DNA of 64,000 nucleotides from Syntrophaceae bacterium UBA6112 (GCA_002423465.1 DIWG01000056.1:5431-69430); one strand, 5' to 3'; positions 24,639-33,710 are shown, counted from the stretch's first letter. Numbers and translations: made by a program. Notes: generated by a model not told the origin, from the sequence alone.

Positions 24639-25906
24639 GAATCCTGAGCGAAAAATCAGCTCTTCAAGGAAATGTTCTTGTTCCCGCAAGCAAGTCACAC
24701 ACCATACGAGCGGTCACCATTTCCACTCTTGCCGTTGGAAAATCGATTATTCGTCACCCTCTGGTGTCTGCAGATTGTCTTGCGTCTGTAAATGCCGGTC
24801 GCATGTTCGGTGCCGGGATTCAGCTTGGCGATTGCTGGGAGGTGGAAGGGGTCGGCGGAAAACTTGTGGTCCCGGAAAACGTCGTGGACGTGAAAAATTC
24901 GGGGACCACGATGAATTTTTTTATGGGAACGGCCGGCTTGGTCGAAGGGACGACCGTTCTCTCGGGAGACGAGCAGATTGTTCGACGCCCGGTTCAACCC
25001 CTCGTGGATGCTTTGAACGGTCTCGGGGCAAATGTGTTATCAACCCGAAACAATGGAAGACCCCCGGTTGTGGTCAAGGGCCCATTGAAGGGAGGAAGGA
25101 CGCGATTCAGCGCCATTGTTTCCACGTATCTTTCGGGTCTTTTAATTAACTGCCCTCTTGCTGAACATGATTCGGAGCTTGAGGTTTTTGAGCTTCCTGA
25201 AAAATCATATATCCATATGACGCTGGAATGGCTGGACAGGCAGGGGATCCGCTATGAGGCATCCGATGATTTTGACTATTTCAGGCTCTTCGGAGGTCAA
25301 TCTTACCATGGCCAGCAAATGACGATTCCAGGCGACTTTTCTTCGGCGACCTTTTTTCTGGTTGCAGGGGCGATCATGGAGGGGGACATCACCCTTCAAG
25401 GTCTCGATATGAAGGATCGTCAGGGGGATAAAAAGGTCATCTCCTATCTCAAGGAAATGGGAGCCAGAATCGATTTTGAAGAGAACGGCATTCGTGTGCG
25501 AGGCGGATCGCTCCAAGGTGTGGAGTTGGACATGTCCGATACGCCGGACGCCCTTCCCGCCATGGCTGTCGCAGGGTGCTTTGCCAGAGGCAAAACGACG
25601 ATTCGGAATGTGGCCAATGCGCGGATCAAGGAGACGGACAGGATTTCCGTCATGGCAAAGGAATTGGGCCGTCTCGGAGCCAAGATAGAGGAATTGCCCG
25701 ACGGGCTCATCATCCATGAAAGTGCTTTGCACGGTTGCGAGGTTCAAAGCTACGGCGACCATCGGGTGGTGATGTCTCTCGCGGTTGCCGGTATGGCTAT
25801 CCCGGGCCAAACGGTTGTAGAACGGGCCGAGGCCGTTGAGGTTACTGTTCCCAACTTTGTTGACTTGATGCAGAAGATCGGCGGCAAAATTCGTATGGAA
25901 ACATAA
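24635..25906 (+). CDS. EPSP-synthase-like enolpyruvyl transferase 1 (divergent)
   Basis: This 423-residue protein has the EPSP synthase fold. The shikimate-3-phosphate loop SKSHTIR (Lys20, Arg25) and the second signature RIKETDRISVM are intact, with DHRVVMS later. The first signature reads NSGTTMNFF: Asn94 replaces the Arg that the family signature requires. The Gln that contacts substrate in the S-Q-Y/F motif is Thr164 (STYLSGLL). The gene is AT-richer than its paralogue at 28241, to which it is co-linear. An altered substrate is likely. No other housekeeping aro gene is beside it except the equally divergent aroC-like gene. Confidence 0.85.
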   Translation: MRILSEKSALQGNVLVPASKSHTIRAVTISTLAVGKSIIRHPLVSADCLASVNAGRMFGAGIQLGDCWEVEGVGGKLVVPENVVDVKNSGTTMNFFMGTAGLVEGTTVLSGDEQIVRRPVQPLVDALNGLGANVLSTRNNGRPPVVVKGPLKGGRTRFSAIVSTYLSGLLINCPLAEHDSELEVFELPEKSYIHMTLEWLDRQGIRYEASDDFDYFRLFGGQSYHGQQMTIPGDFSSATFFLVAGAIMEGDITLQGLDMKDRQGDKKVISYLKEMGARIDFEENGIRVRGGSLQGVELDMSDTPDALPAMAVAGCFARGKTTIRNVANARIKETDRISVMAKELGRLGAKIEELPDGLIIHESALHGCEVQSYGDHRVVMSLAVAGMAIPGQTVVERAEAVEVTVPNFVDLMQKIGGKIRMET

Positions 25907-25950
25907 GTAATAATGAGAGAAAACAATCCCGATCCTGAGAAATGGGTAGC

Positions 25951-27108
25951 ATGAAAGCAGCCGTACTGATCGAACCCGGGAAGATCGAAATCCGGGATGT
26001 CCCCTCGCCGTCGCCTCGCAATGGTGAAGTACTCGTCAAGGTCCGGGAAGCGGGGATCTGCGGGACGGATTTTGCAAAATATCGGGGAGATCTCGGGGGA
26101 AACTTCCCGGTCATCGCCGGTCATGAGGCTGTGGGAGAGATCGTTGCCCTCGGTCCCGGGGTCACGGAGATTCGTATCGGAGAGCGGGTGGCGATCCAGC
26201 CCAATTTCGCTTGCGGAGAATGCGAGACATGCCTGAGCGGACGGGGAAACATCTGCCCGCAACGGGTGAGGTTGGGTCTGGATGTCGACGGCGTTTTCGC
26301 TGAATACGTCACCGCACCCCAAAACTATGTCTGGGTTCTTCCGGAAGGCCTCTCCTATTCGGATGCGGCACTGACTGAGCCGTTGTCCGTCGCCCTCCAT
26401 GGTTTCCAGAAATCCCCCGCTGCGGCAGGAGACCGGGTGCTTGTTTACGGGGCCGGGACCATCGGCCTATTCTATGTTCAACTGGCCGTCCTTGCAAAGG
26501 CCCGGGTGACGGCGCTTGACATCGCCGAGCCCCGTCTGGATGTTGCCCGAAAATTGGGGGCATCCCGGACCTTCAGCTCCGGGGCGCAATTGGAAGCGGG
26601 GAGAGAAGACTTCACGGCCGTCTACGAGACGAGCGGTACGGCCGATGCCCTTGCCGACATCGTCAAATGGTGCGCACCGGGGGGCAGGATCCTGTTAACC
26701 GGCCTGCCGGAAAAGGCATCATCCGTCCCGACCGCCCTGATCACACGGAAGGAACTTCTTCTTCAGGGCGCCATGATCTACCGGGACGAGTTCCGCACGG
26801 CCCTCGATCTCCTAAAGAAAGGGGTGATCCGTTCGGATCTTTTCATTACGAACATTTATCCCTTGGAGAAACTCCCCGAGGCGCTCGCTGACTTTCGGTC
26901 ACCCATCCGAGTCAAGGACCTGATCCGGATTTCTATCATAGGAAACTGTGATCCGCGGCCGGAAAGAGGGCATCTTAACAAACCGAACAAAACCTTTTTT
27001 CAGGCGACGACCAAGAAGAAGGTGGAGGCACGGATGAAGAAGAACGACATCCTGGCGAAATTTCCGCCGGGTGCTGCCGGAGAGCATAATACCTCCGGGA
27101 TCTCTTGA
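25951..27108 (+). CDS. Zinc MDR dehydrogenase 3 fused to a creatininase remnant
   Basis: The first 328 or so residues form an MDR dehydrogenase: GICGTDFAKYR, GHEAVGE, structural zinc Cys in CGECETCLSGRGNIC, GAGTIGLFY. The family normally ends near RVKDLIRIS. Here no stop occurs and the frame runs 50-odd residues into IGNCDPRPERGHLNKPNK, which aligns with the start of the creatininase at 15171 (MGNWNLP...GGHMEKPSK). The creatininase ATG has become ATA. ATG 25942 is also in frame; no strong ribosome site decides. Enzyme activity of the MDR part is probably kept. Confidence 0.85.
   Translation: MKAAVLIEPGKIEIRDVPSPSPRNGEVLVKVREAGICGTDFAKYRGDLGGNFPVIAGHEAVGEIVALGPGVTEIRIGERVAIQPNFACGECETCLSGRGNICPQRVRLGLDVDGVFAEYVTAPQNYVWVLPEGLSYSDAALTEPLSVALHGFQKSPAAAGDRVLVYGAGTIGLFYVQLAVLAKARVTALDIAEPRLDVARKLGASRTFSSGAQLEAGREDFTAVYETSGTADALADIVKWCAPGGRILLTGLPEKASSVPTALITRKELLLQGAMIYRDEFRTALDLLKKGVIRSDLFITNIYPLEKLPEALADFRSPIRVKDLIRISIIGNCDPRPERGHLNKPNKTFFQATTKKKVEARMKKNDILAKFPPGAAGEHNTSGIS
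26938..27108 (+). pseudogene. Internally deleted creatininase-family copy
   Basis: The 5' part matches codons 1 to about 34 of the creatininase gene at 15171 (TTKKKVEARMKKNDIL against TMTKKDVEERLKVNDIL). It then jumps within a GACATCCTG-type repeat to the C-terminal DDILAKFPPG motif (here NDILAKFPPG) and ends with TGA 27106. Roughly 260 codons are gone. The start codon is ATA. It is now the in-frame tail of MDR dehydrogenase 3. Confidence 0.75.
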
Positions 27109-27120
27109 AGAGGTGGGATC

Positions 27121-27864
27121 ATGGAATTACAAGATCTGGTCTGCATCATTACCGGGTCTGGTAAAGGGCTTGGGCTGGCCATGGCAGAAAAGTTCCTGCG
27201 GGAAGGCGCCCGGGTGGCTCTATGGGATCGGTCGGAGACCGTCAAGGAGATTGCCTCCATCATTGATCCTGCCGGTGAGCGGACCTTCTCGGTCACGGCG
27301 GACGTCCGGGATGAAAAACAGGTTTCGGAGGCCGTTTCTCGAATCATGGGCAGGTTTTGCCGGATCGATGTCCTGGTCTACAATGCCGGTATCTCCCGTC
27401 ACAAGCCCCTGGAGGAGATGACCGTCGAGATCTGGAACGAAGTCATCGACACGAATCTCAAGGGGGCTTTTCTCTGCTGCAAGGCGGTGGCCCCTTTCAT
27501 GAAGGAACAGAAGCGGGGGAAGATTATCAACATCGCCTCCCTCGGAGGACGAACGGGTCGTCCGGGGGTAGGGGTCAATTACGCCGCCTCCAAGGCGGGG
27601 GTGGTCGGCATCACGCAACTGTTGGCGAAGGAGTTGGGGGCATCGGGTATTTACGTGAATGCCATCGCCCCAGGTCCGATCCTGACGGAGCAGACGCGGC
27701 AGTACCCGCCGGAGGTTTTTGCGAGTTGGAACGCCGGTCGGACAATCGTCAAGGACGGTCTGCCGGAAGACGTCGCCGATGCCGCTGTTTTTCTGGCCTC
27801 CCGCCGCTCGGACTGGGTGACGGGTGTAACATTGGATCTGAACGGCGGGATCCTGATTCATTAG
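27121..27864 (+). CDS. SDR-family oxidoreductase, copy 2
   Basis: This 247-residue short-chain dehydrogenase is nearly co-linear with the SDR at 13642: MELQDLVC, GSGKGLGLAMAEK, NAGISRHKPLEEMTVE, catalytic NYAASKAG, PGPILTEQTRQYPPEVF, and a final LNGGILIH. A one-residue insertion (GRPGVGVN) precedes the catalytic Tyr. GAGGTGGGATC precedes ATG. Codon positions differ from copy 1 far more than in the aroC duplication, so this is an older duplicate. It stands directly before the ADH remnant. Confidence 0.9.
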   Translation: MELQDLVCIITGSGKGLGLAMAEKFLREGARVALWDRSETVKEIASIIDPAGERTFSVTADVRDEKQVSEAVSRIMGRFCRIDVLVYNAGISRHKPLEEMTVEIWNEVIDTNLKGAFLCCKAVAPFMKEQKRGKIINIASLGGRTGRPGVGVNYAASKAGVVGITQLLAKELGASGIYVNAIAPGPILTEQTRQYPPEVFASWNAGRTIVKDGLPEDVADAAVFLASRRSDWVTGVTLDLNGGILIH

Positions 27865-27866
27865 AA

Positions 27867-28173
27867 GGAGTTGTGAATCATTCAAACGGCGGGCCTGACA
27901 ATCAATCTGGCGGCCGCCTACGGTCGGGTGATGCTCTTCGGGCTCTACCCCGAGGCGACGATCAGCCCCTTGAGCCTCCTGCGCAGCGGCTTGCAGGTCT
28001 GGGGGGACGTGGCGGTGACCCCGAAGTGGTACAAGAAGGCCGTCCGCTGGGTGGAGTACAAGAAGGTAACGGCGGAGCCGATGGTGATGCGCCGATTTAC
28101 TCCGGATCAGGCCAAAGAGGCGTTCGATGCCTTTCACGCGGGGGATACCGCAAAGGTGTTGTTCGAGATGTAG
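27867..28173 (+). pseudogene. Alcohol dehydrogenase remnant (leader plus last 95 codons)
   Basis: A 20-base block (27867-27886), identical to the leader region of the intact ADH (20163-20182), is joined directly to codons for TAGLTINLAAAYGRVMLFG. These and the rest match ADH residues 249-343 closely and end at the same VLFEM stop. The ribosome site, start and the first 248 codons are deleted, so no zinc site or nucleotide fold remains. Confidence 0.88.
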
Positions 28174-28240
28174 GGAGAAGAATTCGGGCAGCGTTCTGCC
28201 CTTCTTCGGCGGAACCCATAATGTATGTAGGAGACAAACG

Positions 28241-29524
28241 ATGGAAAAGAAATCTCTGAGAATGATCAGCGAGAAATCGGCGCTCCGCGGCGATGTTCTG
28301 ATTCCGACGAGCAAATCGCACACCATCAGGGCCGTGACCATCTCCGGTCTTGCCCACGGGAAATCGATCATCCATCATCCCCTGGAATCGTCGGATTGCC
28401 AGGCTGCGGCCAAAGCGGCCGGCATGTTCGGTGCGCGGATCGATTTGGGCAGGTCCTGGGCGATGGAAGGCGTCGGCGGTGTTCCCCATGTCCCTGACAA
28501 TGTCGTGGATGTGATGAACTCCGGGACCGCAATGAATTTCTGCATGGGAACGGCAAGCCTGACGACGGGGACGACTGTCTTGACCGGAGACCATCAAATC
28601 GTTCGGCGACCGGTCCAGCCGCTCATCGAGGCCTTGAACGGGCTTGGGGCGGAAGTGGTTTCGACCCGGAAAAACGGCCTGCCGCCCATCGTTGTCAAAG
28701 GGCCTCTCAAGGGAGGGAAAACACGGCTCCGCGGGATCGTCTCCCAATATGTTTCCAGCCTGTTGATTCATTGTCCCCTGATCGGGAATAACTCCGAGTT
28801 CGAGGTTTACGATGTTCACGAGAAACCTTATATTGCGATGACCCTGAAATGGCTGGATCGACAGCAGATCCGCTATGAGGCTTCCGATGACATGAGCCAT
28901 TTCAAGCTTTTCGGGGGGCAGTCCTACCATGGTCAGGAAGTGACCATCCCCGGTGATTTTTCCTCGGCGGCCTTCTTTCTGGTTGCCGGTGTGGTCTGCG
29001 ATGCGGACATTACCCTCCTGGGGTTGGACATGGAGGATGTCCAGGGCGATAAGAAGGTCGTGGCCTACCTGCAGGAGATGGGGGCGAAGATCCGTTTTGA
29101 GAACGGAGGGATCCGGGTGCAGAGGGGATCGCTTCACGGCGTGGAGATCGACATGTCCGATACGCCGGACGCCCTTCCCGCCATGGCGGTGGTCGGTTGC
29201 TTTGCAGAGGGGAAAACCGTTTTACGCAACGTGGCCAACGCGCGTTTGAAGGAGACGGACCGAATCGCTGTCATGGCAACGGAACTGGCGCGACTTGGGG
29301 CTAGAGTGGAAGAACTTCCTGACGGCATGATCATCCATGAAAGCGGACTCGAGGGTTGCCCCGTCCGGGGGTACGGCGACCATCGGGTGGTGATGTCCCT
29401 GTCGGTCGCCGGCCTGGCCATTCCCGGCCGGACGGAGGTGGACACGGCAGAGGCGGTGAATGTTACTGTCCCGAACTTCCTTGAGCTGATGGGGAATCTC
29501 GGGGCAAAGATGAGGACTGAATAG
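28241..29524 (+). CDS. EPSP-synthase-like enolpyruvyl transferase 2 (divergent)
   Basis: This 427-residue EPSPS-fold protein is paralogous to 24635. The SKSHTIR loop, GDHQIVRRP, SQYVSSLL (Gln169 kept), LKETDRIAVM and GDHRVVMS are present. The first family signature is NSGTAMNFC, with Asn99 instead of Arg. Start 28241 (MEKKSLRM) has AGGAG eight bases before it; the frame is open further upstream inside the ADH remnant but unsupported. It lies 17 bp before the aroC-like gene, so the pair probably performs successive steps. It may serve a substrate related to but different from shikimate-3-phosphate. Confidence 0.87.
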   Translation: MEKKSLRMISEKSALRGDVLIPTSKSHTIRAVTISGLAHGKSIIHHPLESSDCQAAAKAAGMFGARIDLGRSWAMEGVGGVPHVPDNVVDVMNSGTAMNFCMGTASLTTGTTVLTGDHQIVRRPVQPLIEALNGLGAEVVSTRKNGLPPIVVKGPLKGGKTRLRGIVSQYVSSLLIHCPLIGNNSEFEVYDVHEKPYIAMTLKWLDRQQIRYEASDDMSHFKLFGGQSYHGQEVTIPGDFSSAAFFLVAGVVCDADITLLGLDMEDVQGDKKVVAYLQEMGAKIRFENGGIRVQRGSLHGVEIDMSDTPDALPAMAVVGCFAEGKTVLRNVANARLKETDRIAVMATELARLGARVEELPDGMIIHESGLEGCPVRGYGDHRVVMSLSVAGLAIPGRTEVDTAEAVNVTVPNFLELMGNLGAKMRTE

Positions 29525-29541
29525 AAAAAAGGAGGAGAACC

Positions 29542-30702
29542 ATGCAGGGGAATACCTTTGGGCGGATTTTTCGTGTTACGGCTGCCGGTGAGTCCTACGG
29601 TACAGCCTTACAGATTATTGTTGACGGTGTTCCGCCGGGACTGCCGATTACGGATGCGGAGGTTCAGTACGAACTCGACCGTCGCCGTCCCGGCCAGAGC
29701 GCCATCACCTCTCCCCGCAAGGAAAAGGACAAGGTCCGGATTGTCGCGGGTGTTTTTGACGGCCATACGACGGGAGCCCCGGTGGGGATGATCATTTACA
29801 ATAATGATACCGAGCCTTTTCATGTCAAGCAGTACGCCAAAGTGATGGAGCGCGTCCGACCCGGTCATGCGGATTATACCTTTTTCATCAAATATGGAAG
29901 ATTTCGGGATTGGCGGGGAGCCGGCCGATCCAGCGGAAGAGAAACCGCCTGCAGGGTGGCCGCCGGCGCCATCGCCAAGAAGATCCTTGCCCGGGAAGGG
30001 ATCGAGGTCCGGGGATATACGAAGGAGATGGCGGGCATTTCCGCACGACCGGGCCTCACCTGGGACGACATCGTCGCCAATGCGGAAACGAATATTGCCC
30101 GGTGTCCTGATTCGGAAGCCGGCGAGAGGATGATCGCCAAGACGCTGGAGGCCGCTAAAAAAGGGGATACCGTTGGCGGGATCATCGAGGTGATCGCCCG
30201 CGGGGTCCCCGCCGGTTTGGGAGAGCAGGTATTCGACAAACTGACGGCTGTCCTGGCCCATGCCTTGACGAGCATCGGTTCCGTCAGGGGCATCGAGTTC
30301 GGCGATGGTTTTGAAGAGGCACGCCGCCTGGGCAGCGAAGATAATGACATTCCTTATTACAATGAAAAAGGGGAAGTCAAATTCAAGACCAATCGGTCCG
30401 GCGGGATGTTGGGCGGTATCAGCAACGGCGACGACATCGTGTTTCGTATTGCCGTTAAGCCGACCTCAACCATCTCCATCGATCAAATGACGATCAATGT
30501 GATCAAGAAGCGGAATGAAAAACTCGTTGCGGAGACGCGCCGGGACCCCACCATCGTTCCGCGGGTGGTGCCGGTGGCGGAAGCCATGGCGGCGATGGTG
30601 CTGGTGGATTTCCTGATGATGTGGAACGGATATCGCTCCCTCCGCCGCGACATGGAAGGTCCCATGCTCGGGCAGGATATATTGTCGGCGCCGAATGTGT
30701 AG
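29542..30702 (+). CDS. aroC: Chorismate-synthase-like protein with His-to-Tyr change
   Basis: This 386-residue protein has the full chorismate synthase plan: GNTFGRIFRVT, DRRRPGQS, RPGHADYTFFIKYG (His109), GRSSGRETACRVAAGAI, GVPAGLGE, GGMLGGISNGDD and KPTSTISI. The first signature, normally G-E-S-H-G with the catalytic His (His17 in Neurospora numbering), reads GESYG with Tyr19. The C-terminal R-H-D-P motif is RRDP. FMN-dependent 1,4-elimination on EPSP is the family reaction; both changes argue for a modified role. It follows EPSPS-like 2 directly with AAAGGAGGAG. A deleted copy lies at 22438. Confidence 0.88.
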   Translation: MQGNTFGRIFRVTAAGESYGTALQIIVDGVPPGLPITDAEVQYELDRRRPGQSAITSPRKEKDKVRIVAGVFDGHTTGAPVGMIIYNNDTEPFHVKQYAKVMERVRPGHADYTFFIKYGRFRDWRGAGRSSGRETACRVAAGAIAKKILAREGIEVRGYTKEMAGISARPGLTWDDIVANAETNIARCPDSEAGERMIAKTLEAAKKGDTVGGIIEVIARGVPAGLGEQVFDKLTAVLAHALTSIGSVRGIEFGDGFEEARRLGSEDNDIPYYNEKGEVKFKTNRSGGMLGGISNGDDIVFRIAVKPTSTISIDQMTINVIKKRNEKLVAETRRDPTIVPRVVPVAEAMAAMVLVDFLMMWNGYRSLRRDMEGPMLGQDILSAPNV

Positions 30703-30730
30703 GAAAGCGCTATAAAATTGAGGAAATCTT

Positions 30731-31510
30731 ATGACGGTGAAGATCGAAGCCAAGGATTTATCAAAGGTGTATCCGTCCCGGAACGGGCCGATGTGCGCCC
30801 TGCGCGACTTCTCCCTGCGCGTGGAGGAAGGGGAATTCGTCTGCATCGTGGGTCCCTCCGGCTGCGGGAAGTCGACCTTTCTGAGAATTCTTGGTGGACT
30901 GCTCGCCCCGAGTTCCGGTGAAATCAAGCTTTTCCCGCGGAATGAAAAGGCGCCGCTCCAGAACATCGTCTTTCAGGAATATGCCATTTTCCCCTGGAAG
31001 ACGGTTCTGGACAATGTGGCCTTCGGCCTGGAAATGCGCGGCGTTCCCCGGAAGGAACGTCGTGAGACGGCCCACGATTGGATCCGGAAGGTGGGCCTGG
31101 CGAAGTTTGCCGATGCCTATCCCCACCAGCTTTCCGGCGGTATGAAGCAGCGGGTGAGTATCGCCCGGGCCTTTGCGAACGATCCGGAGATCCTCCTCAT
31201 GGATGAGCCACTCGGCGCATTGGATGCGCAGACCCGGGCGATCCTCCAGGGAGAGCTGGTCCGCTTGTGGGAGGCCTCCCGCAAGACCGTGGTCTATATC
31301 ACCCACAGTATCGAGGAATCGGTTCTCCTCGGCGACCGGATTGTTCTGATGACCGCCCATCCCGGCACGTACAAAACAGAATATGCAGTGCCCTTTACGC
31401 GCCCCCGCAGTTTTGAGTTGACCAGCGCGCCCGAATTTGCGCGCCTGAGTTACGCCATCTGGCAGGAACTCGAGGTTGAGGTGAAGCGAACCATGGAGAA
31501 ACAGTCATGA
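30731..31510 (+). CDS. ABC transporter ATPase, nitrate/sulfonate/taurine type
   Basis: This 259-residue ATPase is of the SsuB/TauB/NrtD class. It has Walker [11 protein letters not shown]-loop FQEYAIFPW, signature [15 protein letters not shown], Walker [12 protein letters not shown] and the switch His in ITHSIEE. GAGGAAATCTT precedes ATG. The permease gene overlaps its stop (ATGA). The binding-protein gene is at 32538 and a second, near-identical binding protein at 40433. Substrates of this class include aromatic carboxylates such as phthalate as well as sulfonates. Confidence 0.92.
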   Translation: MTVKIEAKDLSKVYPSRNGPMCALRDFSLRVEEGEFVCIVGPSGCGKSTFLRILGGLLAPSSGEIKLFPRNEKAPLQNIVFQEYAIFPWKTVLDNVAFGLEMRGVPRKERRETAHDWIRKVGLAKFADAYPHQLSGGMKQRVSIARAFANDPEILLMDEPLGALDAQTRAILQGELVRLWEASRKTVVYITHSIEESVLLGDRIVLMTAHPGTYKTEYAVPFTRPRSFELTSAPEFARLSYAIWQELEVEVKRTMEKQS

Positions 31511-32418
31511 ACAGATCTTGCTGGCATATTGATTCCAACACCCGGGATCGTCTTCTTTCCATCGGTTTTCCCCTCCTCCTCCTGGCCCTCTGGGAGACGG
31601 CGGTGCGGCTGCAATGGCTCGACGGGCGTTTCTTTCCGGCGCCCACGGCCGTGGCAGTGGCCCTCTGGGAGCTTACGGTCAAGGGCGAGCTTCTGGGAAA
31701 GCTCTGGCTTCTGCCCGGTCTGATCGCCGCGGGAGACTTGTCGGGCGCCCGGAAGGTGTTCGCGGAAGGGCACCTCTGGGTGAGCCTGTTCCGAATCTTC
31801 TCGGGGTTTTTTGTGGGCGCCGTTCCCGGCATCATCCTCGGAGTCGTCATGGGGATGAACCGGACGATCCGGGTCGCCCTCGACCCGGTCGTCTCGGCGG
31901 TTTACGTCCTCCCCAAGATTGCCATCCTTCCCCTGGTGATGCTGGTGTTCGGAATCGGCGAGGTGAGCAAGATCGTCATCGTCGCCATCGCCTCCTTCTT
32001 CCTTGTCCTGATCAATACCACGGTGGGCGTGCGGGACATCGAACCCATCTTCCTTGAAGCGGGCAAGAACTACGGGGCGAACCACCGGCAGATGTTCCGC
32101 CACATCATCATCCCGGCGGCCCTCCCGATCATCTTCTCGGGTCTCCGGCTGAGCCTCGGCACCTCGCTGATTGTCATCATCGCTGCTGAATTCGTGGCCG
32201 CCAATTACGGTCTGGGCTACCTCATCTGGTTTTCCTGGCAGACTCTGCTGACGGAAAACATGTTCGCCGGCCTCGTGGTCATCATGATTCTCGGAGCGCT
32301 GTTCACGAGCGGTCTGCAGGCCCTGGAACGGCGGCTCATGCCTTGGCAGCGAGAGGAGCTGCCGACGCTGGTCTCCGCCGACGGTGCGGACATGGGAGGA
32401 ACGGGTGCCAAGGCATGA
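31507..32418 (+). CDS. ABC transporter permease, SsuC/TauC type
   Basis: This 303-residue permease has about six membrane helices. The cytoplasmic EAA loop reads EAGKNYGANHRQMFRHIIIPAALP, where the class consensus has EAA---G. It is some 40 residues longer than common SsuC proteins because of a hydrophilic insert around residues 70-90 (LSGARKVFAEGHL). It is coupled to the ATPase by ATGA. Confidence 0.9.
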   Translation: MNRSCWHIDSNTRDRLLSIGFPLLLLALWETAVRLQWLDGRFFPAPTAVAVALWELTVKGELLGKLWLLPGLIAAGDLSGARKVFAEGHLWVSLFRIFSGFFVGAVPGIILGVVMGMNRTIRVALDPVVSAVYVLPKIAILPLVMLVFGIGEVSKIVIVAIASFFLVLINTTVGVRDIEPIFLEAGKNYGANHRQMFRHIIIPAALPIIFSGLRLSLGTSLIVIIAAEFVAANYGLGYLIWFSWQTLLTENMFAGLVVIMILGALFTSGLQALERRLMPWQREELPTLVSADGADMGGTGAKA

Positions 32419-32537
32419 CGGTTTTTTAATGTTAGGAGCGGATGGTTCACGCGTTCTCTCTACATTCCCGGACGCCGGCAGGTGGCCCGGGGCAAAGGAC
32501 GGCAAATGGAAAACAGAGATAAACAATGGAGCACATT

Positions 32538-33551
32538 ATGAAAAAAGGCAAACTCGTCGTCTGTTTTATCGGTGTGGTTGCGCTGCTGATGTCTCTTGCC
32601 TCTCCTGCGGCCGCCGCCGACAAAGTGAAGGTCGCATACGTCGCCATCATGAATTTTGCACCCCTCTATCTGGCCATAGAACGCGGGTTCATGAAGGAGC
32701 AGAACATCGAGGTGGAGATGCAGAAGGTCGCCTCCGGAACCGAGGCGATGGCGTTTCTCTCCCAGGGTTCCCTCGATGCCGGGGGGATCGGCATCGGGGC
32801 ATCGACCTATAACGCCTTCAACAAGGGGTTCGACCTGCGCATCGTCGGATCGGCTGCGCTGCAGCCCTGGAAGAACGGCCCCACCGTCTGCATCATTCGG
32901 AAGGATCTGCGGGATTCCGGCAGGGTGAAATCGGTGGCCGATCTCAAGGGGATGAAGGTCGCCATCGCCGGGGGAGGCGGGACGGCGGGCGCCTATTTCA
33001 TGGCCCGGGCCCTGAAGGCGGCGGGGCTGACGGTGAAGGACATCGAGATCGTGAATCTGGCCGCCCCCGACATGCCGCTGGCCATCGAGAAGTCCTCGGT
33101 CGATGCGGCGCTCGCCGGGTCTCCCTATTCGGATCAGATCCTTGCCGGCGGCAAGGGCGTGATACTGGCCAAGGATATGGCGCCCGGCGCCATGACGACG
33201 GTTTACATGTATTCGGGGAAATTCATCAAGGAACGCCCGGATACAGCCAAGCGGTTCATGGTGGCGCTGGTCCAGGGGTCGCGGGCGATGCAGGGAAGCA
33301 AATACCTCGACCCGGCCAACCTGAAGGGTTATCTCCGGTATGTTACCTCCACGGAGGCGGCCATCCGGAAAGGGACACCCCAGGTGTATGATCCCGACCT
33401 CAGGATGTATATCGACAGCGTCAAGAACATGGAAGAGATTTTCCGCTGGGCCGGCTGGACGAATTATACGACCGAGATCTCCCAGGAGAAGATGGCCGAC
33501 GCCTCTTTCGTGGCCAACGCTTTGAAGGTTCTGGGACCGTACAAGCCCTGA
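32538..33551 (+). CDS. ABC substrate-binding protein (NMT1/SsuA-like), copy 1
   Basis: This 337-residue periplasmic protein has a signal peptide cleaved near SPAAAADK, then VKVAYVAIMNFAPLYLAIERGFMKEQNIEVEM, where the NMT1/SsuA fold is obvious. FLSQGSLDAGGIGIG and LAAPDMPLAIEKSSVDAALAGSPYSDQ follow. Start 32538 is preceded by GGAG; M at 32526 lacks one. The protein at 40433 is almost identical over the mature part, with DNA identity also high, so it is a recent duplicate. This copy belongs with the ATPase and permease. Confidence 0.92.
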   Translation: MKKGKLVVCFIGVVALLMSLASPAAAADKVKVAYVAIMNFAPLYLAIERGFMKEQNIEVEMQKVASGTEAMAFLSQGSLDAGGIGIGASTYNAFNKGFDLRIVGSAALQPWKNGPTVCIIRKDLRDSGRVKSVADLKGMKVAIAGGGGTAGAYFMARALKAAGLTVKDIEIVNLAAPDMPLAIEKSSVDAALAGSPYSDQILAGGKGVILAKDMAPGAMTTVYMYSGKFIKERPDTAKRFMVALVQGSRAMQGSKYLDPANLKGYLRYVTSTEAAIRKGTPQVYDPDLRMYIDSVKNMEEIFRWAGWTNYTTEISQEKMADASFVANALKVLGPYKP

Positions 33552-33710
33552 CGGCTGCTACAGAGATTTGGGAGCGTACGGTTTTTTCCGCGGGATGTGG
33601 GAGGACGCCCGTCGGCATCCCGCAGAAAGCGGGGGCATCCTTATCCAGTGATGGGCTCCCTCCGCAGCTATGATGAGGGTCGTAGCCGGTTATCGTTCCC
33701 GTCGGCAAGG

